Of a stretch of DNA of 12,691 nucleotides, positions 8,064-12,691 are shown in pieces. Positions within the stretch are counted from its first letter, which is position 1; each line of letters opens with the position of its first letter. Source of the stretch: an uncultured Gemmatimonadales bacterium. GTDB taxonomy: Bacteria; Gemmatimonadota; Gemmatimonadetes; Longimicrobiales; Gaopeijiaceae. The DNA is taken from contig CALJLC010000133.1 of NCBI GenBank assembly GCA_937982605.1, forward strand, positions 1 through 12,691, in the 5' to 3' direction. The notes below the pieces were generated by a model. It ran no database searches and had not been told where the DNA came from. It saw nothing but the letters and a program-made list of their open reading frames with translations. Made by a program: the position numbers and the translations under genes.

Positions 8064-9344
8064 ATGCCTTCGCCCACCCCACCCCCCGTGGCCGCCCGGC
8101 TGCGCCAGGGTCAGCTCAGGAAGTCGCCGATCCGCGAGATCATGAAGCTCGCCGATCGGAGGAACATCGAGGCGATGGGCCTCGACCCCGACGACGTCAT
8201 CTCCTTTGCCGGGGGGTGGGTGAACCACCGGGCGCCGGAGGCCCTCCGACAGGAGTACGGGCGCGTGGCCGACGACCCGCGGCTCTTCCACGAGCTCGGC
8301 GCCTACTCGCCCACCCGGGGGCTTCCCCGGCTGCGGGATTCGCTCCTGGCCGTGGACCGGGCGCTGTACGGGACCGAGGGGCTGGCCGACGAGCACCTCC
8401 TCGTGGGGGGGAGCTCCACGCAGCTCACGCACACGCTGTTCACGGCGCTGCTGGACCCCGGAGACCGGGTCGTCCTCTTCGATCCCTCCTACGCCAACTA
8501 CGGCCCGCAGCTCGACCTGGCGCCGGCCGGGCTCGAGGTCGTCTGGCTCCCGGTCTTCGACACGGACGGGTGGGCGTACATGCCGGACGCCGCGGCCGTC
8601 ACCGACGCGTTCGAGCGTGTGCTCGACGAGCACGCTCCGCGGCTGCTGCTCTTCTCGTCTCCGGACAACCCGACGAGCCGCCTCATCCGCGACGACGTCT
8701 TCTTCGACCTCCTCGAGATGGCCGGGCGCGCGGGCTGCTTCGTTGTCGTCGACTTCGCCTACCGCGCCCAGTGCTTCGTCGACGCCGTGCCGGCGCACTT
8801 CTCGGCCAGCCCGGCGACGCATCCGAACCTGATCCGCCTCCACTCCAACTCGAAGTGGTGCCGGGGCCTCGGACGACGGCTCGGCTGGATCGAGGCCGCG
8901 CCGCACGTGATCGAGGCGGTCGAGGTCGTGCAGCAGAGCACCGCGCTCTGCCCGGACAGCGTGCACCAGCACGCGCTCTCGGCCTACCTCGACGCGGCGC
9001 TGCCGGACGGCTCGCTCGAGGCGTACATGGCGGAGAGCAGCGCGCTCTACGAGCGGGCCGCCCGCCACACCCTCCGCTGCATCGACGAGCACCTCGGCAT
9101 GCCCCGCCTCGACCCGCAGGGCGGCCTCTACACCGTCATGGACATCGGCCGGGACGGGGACGCCTTCGTGCGGGAGGTGCTGTCCAGGACCGGCGTGATC
9201 TTCGTGCCGGGCAGCGGATTCGGTCGATCGATCGCCAGCGGAGTCCGGATCTCGTTCGGCCCGCTGGTGCACGACCTCGACCGGATCGAGGAGGGCTTCC
9301 GGCGGGTGGGGGCCGTGCTCGGGACCTCGCCCGTCTCGACGTAG
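8064..9344 (+). CDS. PLP-dependent aminotransferase, class I/II (fold type I)
   Basis: A 426-residue cytoplasmic aminotransferase of the aspartate-aminotransferase superfamily. PLP-site residues are visible: GGSSTQLTH phosphate loop (115-123), SPDNPTS with N202, VVVDFAYRAQ with D230 and Y233, Schiff-base K264 in HSNSKWCRGLGRRLGW, and substrate-carboxylate R395 in VRISFG. SPIREIMKLADRR (21-33) and ISFAGGWVN (46-54) resemble the N-terminus of the 2-aminoadipate/MocR-like and valine-pyruvate branches, but S-N-S-K-W in place of the usual S-x-S-K makes the subgroup unclear; the amino donor is unknown. ATG at 8064 has no Shine-Dalgarno sequence; a GTG at 8088 or the ATG at 8142 would also keep the fold. 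It is flanked by repeat copies 2 and 3, divergent from the ilvD unit and convergent with the amidohydrolase. A role in branched-chain amino acid metabolism is suggested only by the ilvD neighbour. Confidence 0.9.
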   Translation: MPSPTPPPVAARLRQGQLRKSPIREIMKLADRRNIEAMGLDPDDVISFAGGWVNHRAPEALRQEYGRVADDPRLFHELGAYSPTRGLPRLRDSLLAVDRALYGTEGLADEHLLVGGSSTQLTHTLFTALLDPGDRVVLFDPSYANYGPQLDLAPAGLEVVWLPVFDTDGWAYMPDAAAVTDAFERVLDEHAPRLLLFSSPDNPTSRLIRDDVFFDLLEMAGRAGCFVVVDFAYRAQCFVDAVPAHFSASPATHPNLIRLHSNSKWCRGLGRRLGWIEAAPHVIEAVEVVQQSTALCPDSVHQHALSAYLDAALPDGSLEAYMAESSALYERAARHTLRCIDEHLGMPRLDPQGGLYTVMDIGRDGDAFVREVLSRTGVIFVPGSGFGRSIASGVRISFGPLVHDLDRIEEGFRRVGAVLGTSPVST

Positions 9345-9347
9345 AGC

Positions 9348-9373
9348 AGCGTCGCGCCGGAGGGTGCGTCGCT
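9348..9373. terminator. Hairpin between convergent genes, candidate bidirectional terminator
   Basis: Arms 9348-9358 and 9363-9373 pair at 10 of 11 positions (one T-T mismatch, one G-T wobble) around a GGAG loop (9359-9362). It begins 4 bases after the aminotransferase stop and runs into the amidohydrolase stop codon (9372-9374). There is no T-tract on either side, so it would be an atypical intrinsic terminator. Confidence 0.45.
9353..9366 (+). repeat. Intergenic 14-mer repeat, copy 3 (CGCGCCGGAGGGTG)
   Basis: Exact match to copies 1 and 2, lying wholly within the 27-bp gap between convergent stop codons and making up the central part of the hairpin at 9348-9373. Confidence 0.6.
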
Positions 9374-11138
9374 ATCGCCCCACGGGCTCCGGTCCGTCCT
9401 GCTCCGTCCGCGGCTTCCTCGTCCGACCCTCGCGCTGGCGCTCGAGCGCCACGCCGGGCAGCTCCGGCGTGGGCTCTCCCCCGTCGACGACGAAGCGGCC
9501 GTTGACCAGCACGAACGTCATCCCCTCCTGGAAGACCCGCGGGTTCAGGTAGGTGGCGTCGCTGCGCACGGTCTCCGGATCGAAGACGACGACGTCGGCC
9601 TTCTGCCCGACCGCGATCCGGCCACGATCCTCGAGACCCAGGATCTGCGCCGCGAGGCCGGTCAGGGAGCGGATGGCGTGCGGGAGCGTGATGGTGCCGC
9701 GCTCGAAGACGAAGTCGCGCAGCAGCCTGCCGGACGTGCCGTACTGCCCCGGGTGCGTGGACGGGCTCGCGGGCCCGCCGTCGTCCGCCACGCGGTCGAG
9801 CGCGACCGCGGTGTAGTCCTGCCGCATCCACTCCTCGATGTCGATCATGCCCACGGCCTTGGCCATCCAGAGCACGCCGCCGGGCTGGTCCAGGCCGTTC
9901 ATCTGGAGCCAGATGATCGTGTCGAAGACGTCTTCACCCCGCTCCTCGGCCACCTCGGCGAGCGTCTTGCCGATATACGTCTCGTCCGTGAAGTCGACGA
10001 TGAGCAGGTTGTCCGCACCTCCTTGCCGGATCGTCTCGTACTCGGCGTCGATCCGGATCTTCTCCCTCGTCTCGGGATCCTCGAGGCGCGCGCGCAGGTT
10101 GTCGAGCATCCCGGTGTAGTCGACCGGCGGGAAGTCGTCGGCTGCGCTCTGTCCGGGGACTTCCCCGCGGATCAGCGCCCAGCGCGGCACCAGCGTCACG
10201 TACGCGGCGTACCCGTCGTACGAGTGCATGTTGAGGTAGACCTGGTATCCGTCTTCCCACATCCGGTCGATCATCTGCGTCGTGGCCTTGCTCACGCCCC
10301 ACTCGCGCGGACCCTTCGGATGGATGTGGTCGATCATGACCGGGATCTCGGCCGCCCTGGCCACGTCGAGGAGCTCGACGATGGCGTCGAGCCAGTCGAC
10401 GTGCCGCTGGGTGGGATGGTCCATGTGCGTGGGCAGCAGCCACTTGGAATAGCGTCCCTGGCTGCGCATGTGCGCCATGAAGAAGCCACCGTACGGCGCG
10501 ACCTCCTTCGCCAGCTCGCGGACCTCGTGCTCCGAGCTGTAGCGCATGGGCGTGTACTCGAGCCCGGTGCTCAGCCCGAACGCACCGTCCTCCATGCCCT
10601 GTCGGACGAGGGCGCGCATCCGCTCGAGCTCCTCTTCCGTGGCGTACCGCATGACCTCGTCCGGCTCCGTGCCCATCACCATCTCGCGCACACCGCCGTG
10701 ACCGACCATCGGCACGAGGTTGAGCGAGTGGCCGACCTTCTCCAGCGAGTCCCGCTGAGCGGTGAGCGGCCAGATCCCGGGGAAGCCGTCGGTGTTGATC
10801 ACGGCGGTCGTGAAGCCCTGCGTGGTGTAGTTCTCGACCCGGTTGTGGCCGTTCAGGATGCCGGGACCGAAGTAGCCCGCCACGTGCTCGTGCAGGCCGA
10901 TGAAGCCCGGGGTGACGTACTGACCCTCCGCGTCGATCACCCGCCCGGCGGTGGCGCCGTCGAGGTTGCCGAGCGCCACGATCCGGTCCCCCCGGATGCC
11001 CACGTCGGCGTACACGAACGGGTTGCCCGACCCGTCCAGCACCCGGCCGTTGCGGATGAGGACGTCGAAGGCCTGGGCGGTCGCCGGAAGCGGTCCGAGC
11101 GCGAGCGCGGCCAGGGCGAGCGTGGCGGTGCGGATCAT
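9372..11138 (-). CDS. Secreted D-aminoacylase / N-acyl-D-amino-acid deacylase family amidohydrolase
   Basis: 588 residues. Family members cleave N-acyl-D-amino acids or related acyl or cyclic amides. M1-A23 is a signal peptide (IRTATLALAALALGPLPATA-QA). FDVLIRNGRVLDGSG (24-38) opens the composite beta-sandwich domain. The TIM-barrel metal motifs are PGFIGLHEH (H83, H85), MAHMRSQGR (H223), MIDHIHPKG (H271) and ADDGG (D452/D453). LSTGLEYTPMRYSS (189-202), HPGQYGTSGRLLRDF, IRSLTGLAAQILGLEDRGRIAVGQKADVVVFD and FVLVNGRFVVDGG are diagnostic of the family. The Cys that coordinates Zn in Alcaligenes D-aminoacylase (in GNCG) is absent: the stretch reads INTDG, with T116 at that place. ATG at 11138 is fixed by GAGGAG 6 bases upstream and by the signal peptide; the longer frame upstream lies inside the CocE-like gene. 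It starts 10 bp after that gene's stop, so the two are an operon. Confidence 0.9.
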   Translation of the reverse strand: MIRTATLALAALALGPLPATAQAFDVLIRNGRVLDGSGNPFVYADVGIRGDRIVALGNLDGATAGRVIDAEGQYVTPGFIGLHEHVAGYFGPGILNGHNRVENYTTQGFTTAVINTDGFPGIWPLTAQRDSLEKVGHSLNLVPMVGHGGVREMVMGTEPDEVMRYATEEELERMRALVRQGMEDGAFGLSTGLEYTPMRYSSEHEVRELAKEVAPYGGFFMAHMRSQGRYSKWLLPTHMDHPTQRHVDWLDAIVELLDVARAAEIPVMIDHIHPKGPREWGVSKATTQMIDRMWEDGYQVYLNMHSYDGYAAYVTLVPRWALIRGEVPGQSAADDFPPVDYTGMLDNLRARLEDPETREKIRIDAEYETIRQGGADNLLIVDFTDETYIGKTLAEVAEERGEDVFDTIIWLQMNGLDQPGGVLWMAKAVGMIDIEEWMRQDYTAVALDRVADDGGPASPSTHPGQYGTSGRLLRDFVFERGTITLPHAIRSLTGLAAQILGLEDRGRIAVGQKADVVVFDPETVRSDATYLNPRVFQEGMTFVLVNGRFVVDGGEPTPELPGVALERQREGRTRKPRTEQDGPEPVGR

Positions 11139-11144
11139 CGGAAT

Positions 11145-11150
11145 CTCCTC
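11145..11150 (-). promoter_or_regulatory. Ribosome binding site of the D-aminoacylase-like gene
   Basis: GAGGAG on the minus strand, 6 bases before the ATG at 11138 and overlapping the TGA stop of the upstream CocE-like gene (TGAGGAG). This supports re-initiation after that gene. Confidence 0.75.
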
Positions 11151-12691
11151 ATGCGCCCGGTACGACCGGGAGCACGACGTACGACGCATGGGTCGCGTCG
11201 TGGTGGATGGTCTGGCGCGCCACGCGCGTCTCCGCGCCGGTGGCGAAGGGCGCGCCGGTGTTCGGGTTGCGGTCGAAGCGCGGGAAGTTGCTGCTCGAGA
11301 CCTCGACCCGGATCCGGTGACCGGGCAGGAAGACGTTGCTGGTGGCGAGCAGGTCCACGCGGAGCTCGGTCGGCACACCCGGGCGGAGGAGCTCGGGGCG
11401 CTCGAAGCCGTCGCGGTAGCGGGCGCGCAGGATACCGTCGGTGAGCGTGCGCGCGGTCCCGTCGGGGGCGACGTCGATGAGCTTGCCGGTGAAGTCGGTG
11501 TCGGGCGCCGACGAGGAAGCCACGAGCACGAGCTCGATGTATCCCGTCACCTCGAGCGCCTCCTGGAGGGGCGCGCTCGTGTACACCAGCACGTCCGGGC
11601 GGAGCTCGATCTCCGTCGGGTCGGCGGGGCTGCGAGAGTATCCCCCGAACTGGCCCGTCGGGACCGGGTCCGCCGGATCGTAGTGGTAGATATCGGGGGG
11701 CTCGGCACCCGTGGGCCGCTCGCGGTCGAGTCGACCGTCCCGGGCGTCCGTTCCGGCGCCACCGTCCGAGTGCAGGTACCACCGCGTCGGCACGGCGCGC
11801 TCGAGAGGCCAGCTCTCCTCGTCACGCCACTCGTTCGTCCCCATGACGAAGAGGCGAACGGGCGCCGTCTCCATCACGCCGGTGTCCTCGCCCTTCAGCC
11901 AGTGACCGTACCAGTCGAGCAGGAGCGCCGGGTAGTCGAGCCCGGCGGCCGGCCCGAAGTCGACCTCGCCGATGCTCCGGCTCTCGGGGCTGGGCCGGGA
12001 GTGCGTCCACGGCCCGACGATGAGGCGCTGACCCTCGCGAGCTTCCGGGGTGGCCGCCCGCGCCCGGATCCCGCGGAAGTTCTCGAGCGTGCCCTTCAGC
12101 AGCGTGTCGTACCACCCCGTGGTGTGAAGCGCCGGCACCCGGAACCTCTCGTGGCGAAGCCCGATGTCGTACGTGCGCCAGAAGTCGTCGTAGCTGGGAT
12201 GCTCGAGCATCCATCGGTAGCCGGGGGCGAGCTCCTCGAGGTCGAGCTCGTCGAAGCCGAGCAGAGGCAGGCGCCAGAGCCATTCCGAGCGCAACGTCTC
12301 ACGCTGTTCCCGGGTGATGCCGATCGGTCCGTCGCGGCGCGCGAAGGCGACGCCGTTCCGGCGGCGTCGAACGTCGGCGGCCTGCCCGAGATTCCACCCC
12401 AGCCCGTCGGAGAGGTAGAAGGCACCGCCCTGATAGACCATGTCGTATCGGCTCGTGTACGACGAAGACGGTGCGATGGCGACGAGGCTCGGAGGCGCCT
12501 CGGCCGCGGCGGTGAGCTGGGTCGTGGCCAGGTACGAGCCGCCCCACATGCCGACCCGCCCGTTCACGTACGGCAGGCCCGCGACCCACTCCACTGTGTC
12601 GAAGCCGTCCTGCGACTCGTAGTGCGGGACGGCGACGCCTTCTGAGGTGTAGCGGCCGCGCGTGTCCTGGACCACGACGACGTAGCCGTGG
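11149..12691 (-). CDS. CocE/NonD (X-Pro dipeptidyl-peptidase S15-type) hydrolase, 5' end outside window
   Basis: An alpha/beta-hydrolase with a C-terminal jelly-roll (PepX_C) domain; relatives are cocaine esterase, glutaryl-7-ACA acylase, alpha-amino-acid ester hydrolase and X-Pro dipeptidyl-peptidase. The frame is open to the window's right edge, reading H-G-Y-V-V-V before VQDTRGRY, so the GTG at 12675 is an internal Val of the beta-strand before DTRG. Numbered from that Val, the triad is S47 (GMWGGSYLA), D190 (TTGWYDTLLKGTLENF) and H225 (VGPWTHS). From about 235 on comes LLLDWYGHWLKGEDTG, then VRLFVMGTNEWRDEESWP and the jelly-roll with DFTGKLIDVAPDGTARTLTDGILRARYRDG and PGHRIRVEVSSSNFPRFDRNPNTG, all typical. 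About 100 residues, including any signal peptide, are missing. Lies 10 bp upstream of the D-aminoacylase-like gene. Substrate cannot be assigned; peptide or acyl-amino-acid ester or amide hydrolysis is most likely. Confidence 0.92.
   Translation of the reverse strand, partial: HGYVVVVQDTRGRYTSEGVAVPHYESQDGFDTVEWVAGLPYVNGRVGMWGGSYLATTQLTAAAEAPPSLVAIAPSSSYTSRYDMVYQGGAFYLSDGLGWNLGQAADVRRRRNGVAFARRDGPIGITREQRETLRSEWLWRLPLLGFDELDLEELAPGYRWMLEHPSYDDFWRTYDIGLRHERFRVPALHTTGWYDTLLKGTLENFRGIRARAATPEAREGQRLIVGPWTHSRPSPESRSIGEVDFGPAAGLDYPALLLDWYGHWLKGEDTGVMETAPVRLFVMGTNEWRDEESWPLERAVPTRWYLHSDGGAGTDARDGRLDRERPTGAEPPDIYHYDPADPVPTGQFGGYSRSPADPTEIELRPDVLVYTSAPLQEALEVTGYIELVLVASSSAPDTDFTGKLIDVAPDGTARTLTDGILRARYRDGFERPELLRPGVPTELRVDLLATSNVFLPGHRIRVEVSSSNFPRFDRNPNTGAPFATGAETRVARQTIHHDATHASYVVLPVVPGA

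Noticed and set aside
7289..8077. N-terminal extension of ilvD by some 260 codons in the same frame
   Set aside because: The extension overlaps the secreted-protein gene, has Arg/Pro-rich shadow composition and no match to IlvD N-termini; the GTG at 7288 fits the family and the GTGA overlap.
7897..8082. Longer N-terminus for the secreted protein (in-frame start at 8082)
   Set aside because: It would bury the signal peptide behind about 60 Arg/Pro-rich residues and overlap the divergent aminotransferase start.
11139..11378. Upstream extension of the D-aminoacylase-like gene into the CocE-like gene
   Set aside because: A good ribosome binding site and a signal peptide both mark the ATG at 11138.

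Overview
The window is about 12.7 kb of very GC-rich, densely coding bacterial chromosome. No mobile element, CRISPR array, tRNA or rRNA was found. It holds nine protein genes, two of them cut by the window edges. Several starts are GTG, some genes overlap by 4 bp, and there are many secreted or peptide-directed hydrolases. The gene types (Asp-tRNA-amidotransferase-like amidase, DinB, D-aminoacylase, CocE/PepX hydrolase) fit a Gemmatimonadota- or Acidobacteriota-like soil or marine bacterium. That assignment is an inference from gene content, not from a marker gene.

Left part (1-4698): the 3' end of an amidase-signature enzyme (+) converges on a DinB-family gene (-). A 200-bp divergent gap follows. 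Then comes a two-gene unit (+): a KefF/KefG-like flavin quinone reductase overlapping by 4 bp with a full-length KefB/KefC-type K+/H+ antiporter (membrane domain plus RCK/KTN domain). This reproduces the ancillary-subunit/antiporter arrangement of enterobacterial kefFC.

Middle part (4664-7896, all on -): transcription would run from a small secreted protein (IPT/TIG-like half plus an OB-like C-terminal half) into a yeast-type dihydroxy-acid dehydratase (ilvD), with a 4-bp GTGA overlap. After a 36-bp gap comes a ketopantoate-reductase-family gene, whose 3' end overlaps the antiporter gene tail-to-tail by 35 bp. IlvD makes 2-ketoisovalerate, the precursor of ketopantoate, so the last two genes are metabolically adjacent. 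Both are unusual at key residues: IlvD lacks the first of its three cluster cysteines, and the reductase lacks both Asn of the KxxxNxxxN signature.

Right part (8064-12691): a fold-type-I PLP aminotransferase (+) runs convergently into a two-gene unit on (-). That unit is a CocE/NonD/PepX-type serine hydrolase (5' end outside the window) followed 10 bp later by a secreted D-aminoacylase-type amidohydrolase. Together these look like a peptide or acyl-amino-acid degradation module.

The least expected signal is non-coding. An exact 14-mer, CGCGCCGGAGGGTG, occurs three times in the same orientation, each time in a gap between genes (2107-2120, 7961-7974, 9353-9366). I found no exact copy inside a gene. 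The third copy sits in a strong hairpin between convergent genes.
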